The notes beneath the pieces are model-generated. The model saw only the letters and a list, made by a program, of their open reading frames with translations, did not search any database and was not told where the DNA came from. From Ureibacillus chungkukjangi (GTDB taxonomy: Bacteria; Bacillota; Bacilli; Bacillales_A; Planococcaceae): a DNA stretch of 64,000 nucleotides. The stretch spans positions 62,001-126,000 of the forward strand of contig NZ_QJTJ01000007.1 of assembly GCF_003217295.1 (NCBI RefSeq), written 5' to 3'. Positions within the stretch are counted from its first letter, which is position 1, and every line of letters begins with the position of its first letter. Position numbers and translations under genes: made by a program. Shown here piece after piece: positions 44,289 through 53,080 of the stretch.

Positions 44289-45302
44289 TTAACGACTTTC
44301 TTTTATAATCGAGATAAATTCACTAAATTTAGCTTCGTGCTTATCATAGACGGGCTGAACAGCTTCTTTAAATGATCCTAGATCTATATCTTCAGCTTCA
44401 ATAATGTTAACCCCATTTTCCTTCATCAGCTTTTCAGCACTAGCTTCATATTCCGGATAAATCGTATCATGATAGTAATCTCTTCCATCTATAATCATCG
44501 AATCAAATTTAGATTTTAAGTCATCCGATAAAGCGTTGTACTTATCTAGATTCATGACAATTACACCTGCTCGGTAGCTAATCCCGACCTTTGATAGATG
44601 CTTGTTAACCTCGTAGATTTTCCCACCCGTCATTGTTACATTTAGTGGATCAGTACCATCCACTACTCCCTGTTGGATAGATGTGTACAATTCAGGATAA
44701 GGAATTGGAACGGGATCAGCTCCTAATGCACGGAACGTATCCATAAAGATTTCGTTTTCCAGTGTACGCAGCTTTAAACCTTTCACATCATTCAATGTAT
44801 AAATATCTCTTTTATTATTGGAAATGTTAGCAATGCCATAGTCAAAGAACGTTAGTAATTTTATGCCCTTTTCTTCTGCTTTTGCCTTTAATTTATCCCC
44901 TACTTCCCCCTGCAGGATTTCTCTAGCATGCTCGAAATCTTCAAAAAGAAAAGGCATATCTAAAAAGGCAACTTCCTGTACAAAGTTAGATAAGGCCCCA
45001 CTTGTAACGATAGCCATATCGATTGTGCCTGAACGAACCTGCTCAACCATTTCTACCTCTCCACCTAATTGAGCACCTGGGAAGACCTCCAATGTAATCT
45101 GTTCAGAAGTAAAAGCCTTAATATCATCAGCCATTTTATTTGACAGTAAGCCGGCTGGATCAGTCTCTGGAGCAGCATGTCCCAAACGATAAACAATTTC
45201 ATCCCCACTTGCATTCTCGTTGCCTTCCTTGTTTCCACAAGCCCCCATTAGCAAAGAAAGACAGCATACAACAAACAACAAGATTATCGATTGTTTTTTC
45301 AA
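44289..45302 (-). CDS. dctP: TRAP transporter substrate-binding lipoprotein (DctP)
   Basis: Captures the substrate outside the cell and hands it to DctQ/DctM. I chose TTG at 45302: AAAAGGGGTG lies about 8 bases upstream and the resulting protein starts MKKQSIILL and has a lipobox LMGAC with Cys22, so it should be a lipoprotein. The mature DctP domain shows GHAAPETDPAGLLS, LEVFPGAQLGGEVEMVEQVR, the Arg of LKLRTLENEIF and ASIQQGVVDGTDP-like segment YTSIQQGVVDG, all typical of the family. Single-operon context with permeases is firm; a two-component partner is absent. Confidence 0.9.
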   Translation of the reverse strand: MKKQSIILLFVVCCLSLLMGACGNKEGNENASGDEIVYRLGHAAPETDPAGLLSNKMADDIKAFTSEQITLEVFPGAQLGGEVEMVEQVRSGTIDMAIVTSGALSNFVQEVAFLDMPFLFEDFEHAREILQGEVGDKLKAKAEEKGIKLLTFFDYGIANISNNKRDIYTLNDVKGLKLRTLENEIFMDTFRALGADPVPIPYPELYTSIQQGVVDGTDPLNVTMTGGKIYEVNKHLSKVGISYRAGVIVMNLDKYNALSDDLKSKFDSMIIDGRDYYHDTIYPEYEASAEKLMKENGVNIIEAEDIDLGSFKEAVQPVYDKHEAKFSEFISIIKESR

Positions 45303-45618
45303 ATAACTACACCCCTTTTTTAAATGCAATTTTATCCGCAAGACGAACAAATTATTTCCCCTAATTTTCATCCTAGTTGTATTGTTTTCTAATTCTACGC
45401 GTGAAAGCGCTTTAATTCACCACTAAAAACTATGTAAGTTCGGGGGAAAATTCGTTATCTATTGATGAAGGAGCTATATTAGGATAATTAAGTTGATATT
45501 CAGCAACGGTTTTCAGTTATGGAAGGTTATATGGAGGGGACTTGCTACAGGTCGTATAATAAACAGGCTTTCATCCACCCGCTTTAACTAATAGCTAATT
45601 CTTCCCAGTACACGCAAA
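45303..45618. other. Intergenic region upstream of the TRAP operon
   Basis: Holds the cre-like site at 45402-45415 and no gene. A clear promoter for dctP is not visible. Positions 45430-45600 contain only short unconvincing frames. Confidence 0.5.
45402..45415 (-). promoter_or_regulatory. cre-like site (CcpA) upstream of the TRAP operon
   Basis: TGAAAGCGCTTTAA matches TGWAARCGYTWNCW at 13 of 14 positions and lies 87 bases before the dctP start. It predicts repression in rich carbon sources. Confidence 0.6.
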
Positions 45619-45651
45619 AAAGCAAAAGCCTAATAACAAGGCTTTTGCTTA
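45619..45651 (-). terminator. Terminator of the ypvA-like helicase gene
   Basis: AGCAAAAGCC pairs with GGCTTTTGCT around a 9-base loop, followed by six T on the minus strand. Confidence 0.85.
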
Positions 45652-45656
45652 AAGTT

Positions 45657-47561
45657 TTATACTGGTTGAACTGGTAATATATTTACAAATGTTGATTTAT
45701 ATTGGACTTCGTTTTCATTCATGAAGATATGAATCTCCCCATGGTCATTCGATGTACGGATTAGGCGTCCGATTCCTTGTTGAAGTCGAAGCTGCATGAA
45801 TGGTAATTCCACTTCTTCAAAAGGATTTTCGGAGAATACTCTTTTTGCATCGAATAACGGATCCTGTGGAGGGAATGGCAAATCGTAAATGATTACACGT
45901 GTTAGGGCTTCTTCTGGTAAGTCTAACCCCTCCCATAGGTGATAAGAGCAAAGTGTTTTCACTGCTCCATCCTGGAAATCACGTACGATTGCCGATAGCT
46001 CACGATCACCTTCAAAGGCCATAGTTAATTTAGACATCATTGGTAATTTTGCTTTAAAGTTCAGCATGGATTGCTTTGATTTAAATAAAATTAACGTTTG
46101 CTGCTGTCCATCTTTTAGTAGCTTCTCTGCCTTAGAGGCTTTTTCTTCTTGCTTAACTTCATGTAAATGCACCTTCATTACTTCATCATAATCGAATGGT
46201 GATGGCACACTAAATGATTGATACTTTTTAATTCCTAAACTATATGCAATATAAGAGAAATCTTTGTTAACAGATAATGTAGCCGATGAGAATACGATTG
46301 GCGTCTTTTTAGAGAATAGTTTCTCCTCTAAAACGTCCGTTATTAGTCGTGGCATGATGACTAATGTCTCCTCACCATCAGTTTCCTCTAGCCAGTCAAC
46401 TGCATCTCCCTGGGCAACGAAAATACGAATCGCTGCTTGATATTGTTCTAGAAACTCTTCTGCCATATTTAGCTCGTATTCTGGAATCATATATAATTCA
46501 GATTCAAAAACAAACTCTTCTAACAGTCGTTCTACATCAACAAGCAATTGTTTCCCTATAGTAAGAAGTCGATCTGATTTTTTAATCGTTTTTCTTTCTT
46601 CTTCAGAAGGGACAACATCATCTCGTAATTGGTCAAAGAATAATTCATGATGCTCCTGTAATGTTTCCATTGCATAGAGAGTTTTTTCACGTACACCATC
46701 AACCATTAGACGTTCTAATAAGTTAACGATTGTATAGCTTTGAACTTTAACTGTCATCGCATTTTGAGCCGCATATTCCAATAAATGACCTTCATCTAGC
46801 ACCATCATCGATACTTCTGGTAGTAGAGGCAATTGACCTTCACGTTCACGAGATTCTTTAGTAGCTAAATGCTCCATAAGGAAATCCTGTGAACAAATGA
46901 TTAAATCAGAAGAGCCACGATAATGTGAACGATGTAATGTTTGACCACAGCGATTACGCATATCACAAACAGAACATTGCATAATGGCATTGTAATTGAC
47001 TCTTTGCCAATCCTCATCACTAATAGCGGAGTAATCACTTCTTGCTCCATAAGGACTTACTGTAAGCATCGACCCTTGTGCATAAACGCCATCTGGAATT
47101 GTCATGGCAATATCATCAATCCATTCTTCGGTTACAACTTTTTCAGTTTCCTCGAAGCGTTTTAAGCATAAGTATTGATTTCTTGATTTAGCTAAACGAA
47201 CATCAATTGTTAAACCAAGATGCTCTGTTAATTTATAGATATCGCCGCCCTCTTTAACGAGCTGATCGATTAATGTTTCATCTGCACATGCAATTAACGC
47301 AGGACGACCTGTATATCGTGCATAAGAAATTGCAGGTAGCAAATAGGCAATGGTTTTACCTGTTCCTACACCTGCTTCTGCGAATAGTACATTTTTTTCT
47401 TTTAGTGCCTGTTCAATTTGGTATGCCATAAAGATTTGTTCATCTCGGCATTCGAATCCCTTTTCAGGTAATTCATCATATAAAACATCGCCCATCCAAT
47501 CACCAAGTGAATCGAAAAAGGAACGATCCTTTGAAAGCTCAAACGGTAAAGACTGTCTCAT
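45657..47561 (-). CDS. DinG/XPD-family ATP-dependent helicase (YpvA-like)
   Basis: Superfamily 2 helicase unwinding DNA 5' to 3'. Walker A is AGVGTGKTIAYLLP. Motif II reads DEGH, a known variant of DEAH in this group. Four cysteines (in QYLCLKRF, and C-X2-C-X5-C in QCSVCDMRNRCG) suggest an iron-sulfur cluster as in DinG. Motifs VFSSATLS, LFKSKQS, LWEGLDLP and the QGIGRLIR arginine finger region are intact. I favour ATG at 47561, 9 bases after AAGGAG; the in-frame TTG 47591 and ATG 47579 lie before or at that site. Cluster order matches B. subtilis ypvA near rnpB. Confidence 0.85.
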   Translation of the reverse strand: MRQSLPFELSKDRSFFDSLGDWMGDVLYDELPEKGFECRDEQIFMAYQIEQALKEKNVLFAEAGVGTGKTIAYLLPAISYARYTGRPALIACADETLIDQLVKEGGDIYKLTEHLGLTIDVRLAKSRNQYLCLKRFEETEKVVTEEWIDDIAMTIPDGVYAQGSMLTVSPYGARSDYSAISDEDWQRVNYNAIMQCSVCDMRNRCGQTLHRSHYRGSSDLIICSQDFLMEHLATKESREREGQLPLLPEVSMMVLDEGHLLEYAAQNAMTVKVQSYTIVNLLERLMVDGVREKTLYAMETLQEHHELFFDQLRDDVVPSEEERKTIKKSDRLLTIGKQLLVDVERLLEEFVFESELYMIPEYELNMAEEFLEQYQAAIRIFVAQGDAVDWLEETDGEETLVIMPRLITDVLEEKLFSKKTPIVFSSATLSVNKDFSYIAYSLGIKKYQSFSVPSPFDYDEVMKVHLHEVKQEEKASKAEKLLKDGQQQTLILFKSKQSMLNFKAKLPMMSKLTMAFEGDRELSAIVRDFQDGAVKTLCSYHLWEGLDLPEEALTRVIIYDLPFPPQDPLFDAKRVFSENPFEEVELPFMQLRLQQGIGRLIRTSNDHGEIHIFMNENEVQYKSTFVNILPVQPV

Positions 47562-47657
47562 TCTTTTAATCTCCTTCATTGAAATGCGCAAGATACTAGC
47601 TCATTGTAAAAAGAATTGGCACCTGCAGATAAACGCTGTTCGTAATCAAGACAACTA

Positions 47658-47684
47658 AACGGAAGGAGTAATCCCCCTTCCGTT
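47658..47684 (-). terminator. Hairpin after rlmL
   Basis: AACGGAAGG and CCTTCCGTT form a 9-bp stem with a 9-base loop. The T tract on the minus strand is short. Confidence 0.55.
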
Positions 47685-47696
47685 AAAGCTTACAAA

Positions 47697-48836
47697 TTAG
47701 TTATCGCGTTTTGATTTTTGACCCCAATATTGATAAAGGTCTGTACGGATAAAGCCATTAAATAGTTTACGCTTCTTTGTTGCTTTTTGACCATACAATT
47801 CTTCGAAATTTTCCATAGAAGAAAGCATATAAACGGACCATGTAGGATAATCCCTCATAACCTGTCCAAAATCACGGATTACTTTTTCAATCGCTTCTAT
47901 TTCACCAATACGTTCTCCATATGGTGGGTTTGAAATAATTACACCATCTGTAAGACGAGTTGTAAAGTCCGTTGCTTGCATTTGTTTAAATGTAATGATA
48001 TCGCCAAATCCAGCTTCTAAAGCGTTCTCCTGAGAAATAGAAATCATTCGATGATCGATATCTGAACCGATAATTTCAAGCGGCTCATCATACTTCGCTA
48101 AATCATCAGCTTCATTGCGAGCATCATCCCAGATTTTCGCCTTCATCCAAGACCATTCCTCAGATATAAATTCACGGTTATAGCCTGGGGCAATATTCTG
48201 TCCAATCATCGCTGCTTCTAATGGAATCGTTCCTGATCCACAAAATACATCAACAAGTGGTCTACTTGAACTCCATTTTGAAACCTTTATAAGAGCTGCC
48301 GCTAACGTTTCTTTTAACGGCGCTTCCCCTTGTGTTTGTCGATAGCCGCGCTTATGTAAGCCAGCACCGGAAGTGTCTATTGTTAAAGTTGCTACATCTT
48401 TAAGAATGGATACTTCAATTTTATAAGTAGCGCCAGATTCATCTAAAAAGCCTAGACGCTTATAGTGAATTTTCATGCGTTCAACAATGGCTTTCTTAAC
48501 GATTGCCTGACAATCTGGAACACTATATAGTTTTGATTTAACAGACTTACCAGAAACAGGGAACGCTGCATCTACAGGTAAGTATTTTTCCCAGTCAATT
48601 GATTTTGTACTTTCGAAGAGCTGATCGAATGTATGCGCAGGAAATGACCCTACAACGATTTTTACACGGTCAGCAACACGTAGCCAAAGATTACATCTAG
48701 CAATAGCTGTCTCGTCACCTTCGAAATATACTTTCCCGTTTTCTACACGTGTCTCATATCCTAATTCTTGTACTTCTTGCGCAACAATTGACTCTAGTCC
48801 CATTGCTGCTGTTGCTACTAATTGGTATTTTGTCAT
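47697..48836 (-). CDS. 23S rRNA methyltransferase, RlmL/YpsC type
   Basis: Methylates a guanine of 23S rRNA. Residues 45-155 form a THUMP RNA-binding domain (RCNLWLRVADRVKI...). The methyltransferase follows, with DVFCGSGTIPLEAA (SAM site), IIGSDIDHRM and the catalytic NPPYGER. The length of 379 is the short form lacking the RlmK half found in E. coli. Its ATG overlaps the stop of the GGDEF-EAL gene by 4 bases. It stands next to rnpB as in B. subtilis ypsC. Confidence 0.92.
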   Translation of the reverse strand: MTKYQLVATAAMGLESIVAQEVQELGYETRVENGKVYFEGDETAIARCNLWLRVADRVKIVVGSFPAHTFDQLFESTKSIDWEKYLPVDAAFPVSGKSVKSKLYSVPDCQAIVKKAIVERMKIHYKRLGFLDESGATYKIEVSILKDVATLTIDTSGAGLHKRGYRQTQGEAPLKETLAAALIKVSKWSSSRPLVDVFCGSGTIPLEAAMIGQNIAPGYNREFISEEWSWMKAKIWDDARNEADDLAKYDEPLEIIGSDIDHRMISISQENALEAGFGDIITFKQMQATDFTTRLTDGVIISNPPYGERIGEIEAIEKVIRDFGQVMRDYPTWSVYMLSSMENFEELYGQKATKKRKLFNGFIRTDLYQYWGQKSKRDN

Positions 48837-50584
48837 GATTCAATTTCTCCTTGGTGTTCATATTCCCAAAATTGAAGGAATTCGATTAGCTCCTCTATAG
48901 GAACCGGTTTACTATAATAATATCCTTGGATAAAATCACAGCCCATTCGGCTTAACTGGTTCAACTGCTGAATGCTTTCTACTCCTTCAGCAATTACCTG
49001 CATGTTTAACCGATGTGCCATCTGTATAATTGCATCAACAATTGCCTGTTTATCTGCAAGGTTTACAATATGCTGTATAAAGCTTTTATCTATTTTTAAA
49101 TAATCTACTGGGAAACGGACTAAATAACTTAGAGATGAATAGCCAGTACCAAAATCATCTATTGAGATTTTGAAGCCAAGTTGCTTCAAGCGAACGAGCT
49201 TGCTGATTGTATCTGCATCATTATTCATAACCGTTCTTTCCGTAACTTCAATCTCAAAATTATGGGCTGATGTATTATTTCGTTCCAGAATAATCTGAAT
49301 GGACTCCAAGAAATTAGTTTGCTGGAAGTGTATACTTGAAATATTAATGGAAATTGGCAGCTTAGAATAGCCTGCTTTTCTCAGAATGCTCAATTCCTCA
49401 CAGGCTTTTTCGATAATTACTTCGCTTATCGGTATGATCAACCCTGTTTCTTCAGCATATGGGATAAATTCAGCAGGTGAAACAAAACCCAGTTTTTCAC
49501 TATTCCATCGTACCAAAGCTTCAAAGCCGATAATTTTGTTTTCTCTAACATTCACCTTTGGCTGGAAATACAATTCAAAATCATGATTGTCAATAGCCTT
49601 TCTAAGTTCGGAATCTAATAAAATTAGACGATTTGCATCAGTATTTAATTCGTCAAAGTAAAATGAAAAACGATTTCTTCCTGATTGTTTCGCATAATAC
49701 ATTGCTTTGTCCGCTCGGTTTAAAAGCTCTTCGGTTGTATCTCCATCATGCGGATAAATACTAATTCCTATACTCGTAGAAACAAAAATTTCCTGGTTAT
49801 TTATTTTTACAGGCTTTTCAATCTCTTTAATGATTTGCTCGGCGAATTTAGCTGCTTCACGAGGGTGACGAAGTTCTGTCAAAGTAAGTACAAATTCATC
49901 TCCACCGTATCTGGCTACGATATCCTTTGCACCTAATAATCTTTTCAAGCGATTCGCCACATCTACTAGAAGATAATCACCGATTTCATGACCTAACGTA
50001 TCATTTACCTGTTTAAACCGGTCTAAGTCTAAGAAGAAAATAGCATGCTGCTCTTCCTCATGTCTCGAGTCTTCATTTAAAAGCAGGTTCATTTTTTCCA
50101 AATAGCTAAAACGATTATTTACATCTGTCAATGAATCTGTTAGTGCTCTTTTTTCTAGCTGTTCTTCTACTCTTTTTCGTTCGGATAAATCTGTAAAAAT
50201 TCCGCAGTAGTTGGTTACATTATCGTTTTCATCTTTCATTACCATAATGGATAGCCATTCGGGATAAATTTCTCCAGACTTTCTTTTATTCCAGATTTCG
50301 CCCTGCCAATTACCTTCTTTACTGAGAATTGCCCACATTTCTTTATAAAAGTCATGATTATGTATACCTGATTGTAAAACTTGTGGTCCTTTCCCGACGA
50401 CCTCTTCTTTCTTATAACCAGTAACAGATTCAAAAGCATTATTCACAAATAAAATTCTCATTTGTGAGTCAGTGACCATTATACCTTCTTGTATGTTTTC
50501 AAATACCCTTAATAACAGGCTAGTAGTATGTAGTAAATTTCCATTATTCATGTTCAATTTCAAATTATTTAATAATTCCCTCAT
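48833..50584 (-). CDS. PAS-GGDEF-EAL cyclic-di-GMP enzyme
   Basis: A soluble protein with no membrane helix. Residues 20-140 are a PAS domain (VFENIQEGIMVTDSQMRILF). The GGDEF domain has an intact RYGGDEF, but the I-site Arg is replaced by Gly (GAKD), so product inhibition is lost. The EAL domain has FEALVRW and IDDFGTGYSSLSYL with catalytic acids present. Both halves look active, so output direction is uncertain. I chose ATG at 50584 behind GGGAGAG; ATG 50599 has no site. Coupled to rlmL by a 4-base overlap. Confidence 0.88.
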   Translation of the reverse strand: MRELLNNLKLNMNNGNLLHTTSLLLRVFENIQEGIMVTDSQMRILFVNNAFESVTGYKKEEVVGKGPQVLQSGIHNHDFYKEMWAILSKEGNWQGEIWNKRKSGEIYPEWLSIMVMKDENDNVTNYCGIFTDLSERKRVEEQLEKRALTDSLTDVNNRFSYLEKMNLLLNEDSRHEEEQHAIFFLDLDRFKQVNDTLGHEIGDYLLVDVANRLKRLLGAKDIVARYGGDEFVLTLTELRHPREAAKFAEQIIKEIEKPVKINNQEIFVSTSIGISIYPHDGDTTEELLNRADKAMYYAKQSGRNRFSFYFDELNTDANRLILLDSELRKAIDNHDFELYFQPKVNVRENKIIGFEALVRWNSEKLGFVSPAEFIPYAEETGLIIPISEVIIEKACEELSILRKAGYSKLPISINISSIHFQQTNFLESIQIILERNNTSAHNFEIEVTERTVMNNDADTISKLVRLKQLGFKISIDDFGTGYSSLSYLVRFPVDYLKIDKSFIQHIVNLADKQAIVDAIIQMAHRLNMQVIAEGVESIQQLNQLSRMGCDFIQGYYYSKPVPIEELIEFLQFWEYEHQGEIES

Positions 50585-50603
50585 AATTGACTCTCCCATT
50601 CAC

Positions 50604-50636
50604 TAAAAGAAAAGCTCTCCAATTTGAATGGAGAGC
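50604..50636 (-). terminator. Terminator of rnpB
   Basis: GCTCTCCA (50614-50621) pairs with TGGAGAGC (50629-50636), followed on the minus strand by TTTTCTTTT. Confidence 0.85.
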
Positions 50637-50714
50637 CTCTTATGTGACTTTAGTAAACTCAATTTGAATTTACCTGAATAACTTTTTATTTGTATGAAAG
50701 TATTTGTATTAATA

Positions 50715-51117
50715 ATCATAGAAATTCATAAGCCATGTTTTGTTCCCGGGTACTCAAGCGGCGTTAGCCTCGTACGTATCGGGTAGTAATCATCTATCTA
50801 CGAGAATTAGGCTTCTCGTCCCTCCATCCGTTCAATTCCTTTTGGAGAGTGCCCCTACCATAATTTGGGTTTCTCACTCGTGGGGTTTACCTCGTTCCAC
50901 CTTTATTGTTTCCAATAAAGCTCCGTCACTGTGGCACTTTCAGGAAGTGTCAACCATATCGAAACCGACTTAGGTTTTCCTTCCGCCGTCAAGGTGAATC
51001 ACCTTGCCTTACCTTATTTTTTCAGTAAGCACGAACACTACGGTCATCTCAGAGCCGTGTGAGCATGGACTTTCCTCTACAATAAATTGCAGCGATTACT
51101 CGAATTTGACTATGATA
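50715..51117 (-). ncRNA. rnpB: RNase P RNA, bacterial type B
   Basis: Catalytic RNA that trims the 5' end of tRNAs. On the minus strand the 5' half has the conserved GTAATCGCTGC, GAGGAAAGTCCATGCTC and GGCTCTGAGATGACCGTAGTG segments, and the 3' half has AGTGCCACAGTGACG, ACCCCACGAGTGAGAAACCC and TAGATAGATGATTACTACC, matching the B. subtilis RNA. Helix P1 is visible: ATCATAG near 51110-51116 pairs with CTATGAT at 50715-50721, which sets the ends at about 403 bases. The bounds may be off by a few bases. Confidence 0.93.
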
Positions 51118-51123
51118 GTTAAT

Positions 51124-51152
51124 ACTATACTAAAAAATCATCAAAATAACAA
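51124..51152 (-). promoter_or_regulatory. Promoter of rnpB
   Basis: TTGTTA (51147-51152), 17-bp spacer and TATAGT (51124-51129) on the minus strand, placing the start of transcription at about 51117, the expected 5' end. Confidence 0.75.
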
Positions 51153-51222
51153 CATTTTATTATATTTTGGCATAAATTCGTCTTAGTTTTAACAGCATAC
51201 AGACTATTAACTCATTACAAGC

Positions 51223-51525
51223 TTACTCGAATAATTTACTGCCAAAAACATGCTTCTCTAAATTTGAAAGACGTTTTAAAATATCAAAATTAGTATTTCC
51301 CACAGCTGGAGGAGGTGAGACTTGTGTTCTTCTAGCTGTATTATTTTCTAACTCTTCTTTTAATCGGTTATTTTCTGAACGTAATTCTTCGACAATTTTT
51401 TCAAAAGCATCATAATCTTCCATAATTTGATCTAAAAATTGGTCTACTTGGTCAACACTGTAACCTTTCATCGCCTTTTTAAATTCTTTTTCTAATATGA
51501 TTTTTGAATTTAATTTAATTTCCAT
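51223..51525 (-). CDS. gpsB: Cell-division protein GpsB
   Basis: Binds penicillin-binding proteins and shifts cell-wall synthesis between side wall and septum. The N-terminal DivIVA-like helical domain has MKGYSVDQVDQFLDQIMEDY, followed by a coiled coil (FEKIVEELRSENNRLKEEL), a Pro-containing linker and the C-terminal FDILKRLSNLEKHVFG trimerisation segment. The length of 100 is typical. It adjoins rnpB as in B. subtilis, though no ypsA-like gene is present between gpsB and mrfB. Confidence 0.93.
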   Translation of the reverse strand: MEIKLNSKIILEKEFKKAMKGYSVDQVDQFLDQIMEDYDAFEKIVEELRSENNRLKEELENNTARRTQVSPPPAVGNTNFDILKRLSNLEKHVFGSKLFE

Positions 51526-51808
51526 TCACATCGCCCTTCCATCCCATACAGTACATAACCCAATTATATCATATGAATGTCATAAAAGGCATTTAAAGTA
51601 ACTATTTCTTAGAAAACTTGGCTAATCGAAAAGACCTTTATTTGTGATTAACCGAAGTTGCACTTTGAAGTTATAAATGCTTCTACTTACCTTATGCCTA
51701 AAATAATTTTATCTTCCTTTGACTCGAATCGACACAAACCTGGTTTGTTGTCAAATTATGCGCTTGCCTGGGAAATTATTTTTGTAATTTTCTAAAATTT
51801 CCTCAATG
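51526..51808. other. Intergenic region between gpsB and mrfB
   Basis: Holds an extended -10 box for gpsB on the minus strand (TGATATAAT at 51563-51571) and a small palindrome ACAAACC-T-GGTTTGT (51734-51748). No ypsA-like gene is present. Confidence 0.5.
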
Positions 51809-53074
51809 TTAGAGATTAATTTTATTTTTTAATAGCTTCATCTCAAGCCTTTGAAGTCTTTTTAACCAAACACCTCGAAGTTTAACAGCTTGGTCCCTTT
51901 TCATAAATAGATTGTTATCTATCACAGTTATGCCCTTGTTGGTATAATGTAAAGCTTTTTCATAGTCTTTAAATTGATGCTCAAATACAATTGCTAACTG
52001 CTCCAATGCTTTTAGTTTTTCTCTATTTCCAATAAATAATAAGGCTTTTTCAAAAGAATTTACTGCTTTTGCATATTGCCCGTTTCTTTTTTGTTGAAGT
52101 GCTAAATAATAATTTGCTAGCCCTGTATTTTCATCATCATAATTATTTGTAACCGTTGTTAGTACCTGTTCACTTTGACCTGAATCCTTTAAATCTCCAA
52201 ACCATTTCCCGATATTTGTATAGGTAGTGGCCGATTCACTCAATTCCTGTTCTAGTAATAGATTAGTAGAATGGATATAGAGTGTGACTAAGGATAAAAG
52301 ATCCCATTCGTTATGATGCAATACCTTCATTAAAGCATCTGCATTTCCACTTTTAATCGCGTCTGAGTAAATGATAGGCGCTAAGAATCCAGGAATATCA
52401 CCTTGTCTTGTAAATCCAAGCTTTTCTTCCTCTACCTTTGTTAGCTTCATTCTTTCCAAATTATTTTTCCATATCCGTTTTGAGCTATGTAATAAATCAA
52501 TTTGTTTTTGTGAGCGTAATTTCGGTAAAATTTGTTGGTTTAAAGTCCATCTTGTTTCCAATTGTGGCCAATCAAAGCTTTTACCGTTATAGGTAACCAC
52601 CGTCTTTGAATGCTGCCAGAATTTCGATTCAAATAGAAAGGATGCTTCATTTGCCGGGTCAGCTAATACATATTGCGTTAAAACAAATTGATCATCCAAA
52701 GCATCTAACAGCCCTATTAAAAAGATGTTCGTCCCCACACCTTTTAGGCCGGTTGTTTCCGTATCGAAAAAAACAATAGATTCATCAAAATTCATGGCAT
52801 AGGGATGCTGAATGGATGATTGCTCCCATTTTTCAATCGCATCATACAATAACCCTAATTGGTAGGAACCATGGAGATAATCAAGTGGATACGTCACTAC
52901 CCGTTTAAACAAAACACCAAAATCATTTTCAACTAATGTTAATCCTGCGCTTTCCCATTCTTTTATATAAAATGGTTTTTCTGGTCGTCGAAAGGTCGGT
53001 TTCTCTTCTTTTTGCTGTTCTTTCTTTTTGCCGAGCTTTTGTTTTAACTGCAGCATTTTATTTTCGTAAGACAT
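51809..53074 (-). CDS. mrfB: Exonuclease MrfB (YprB), RNase H-like fold with C-terminal repeats
   Basis: Partner of MrfA in repair of mitomycin C damage in B. subtilis, with the exonuclease activity of the pair. The metal-binding RNase H-like start is visible as VFFDTETTGLKGVGTNIFLIG (Asp, Glu), followed by the VVTYNGKSFDWPQLETR block and a final Asp in HNEWDLLSL. The rest (about 290-400) is helical with a TPR-like pattern (YYLALQQKRNGQYAKAVNSF). Six bases separate it from mrfA, so they form an operon. Confidence 0.88.
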   Translation of the reverse strand: MSYENKMLQLKQKLGKKKEQQKEEKPTFRRPEKPFYIKEWESAGLTLVENDFGVLFKRVVTYPLDYLHGSYQLGLLYDAIEKWEQSSIQHPYAMNFDESIVFFDTETTGLKGVGTNIFLIGLLDALDDQFVLTQYVLADPANEASFLFESKFWQHSKTVVTYNGKSFDWPQLETRWTLNQQILPKLRSQKQIDLLHSSKRIWKNNLERMKLTKVEEEKLGFTRQGDIPGFLAPIIYSDAIKSGNADALMKVLHHNEWDLLSLVTLYIHSTNLLLEQELSESATTYTNIGKWFGDLKDSGQSEQVLTTVTNNYDDENTGLANYYLALQQKRNGQYAKAVNSFEKALLFIGNREKLKALEQLAIVFEHQFKDYEKALHYTNKGITVIDNNLFMKRDQAVKLRGVWLKRLQRLEMKLLKNKINL

Positions 53075-53080
53075 GGGAAA

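Noticed and set aside
50740-51186. Plus-strand open frames of 60-77 codons
   Set aside because: They lie on the antisense strand of rnpB, whose conserved RNA segments explain the sequence.
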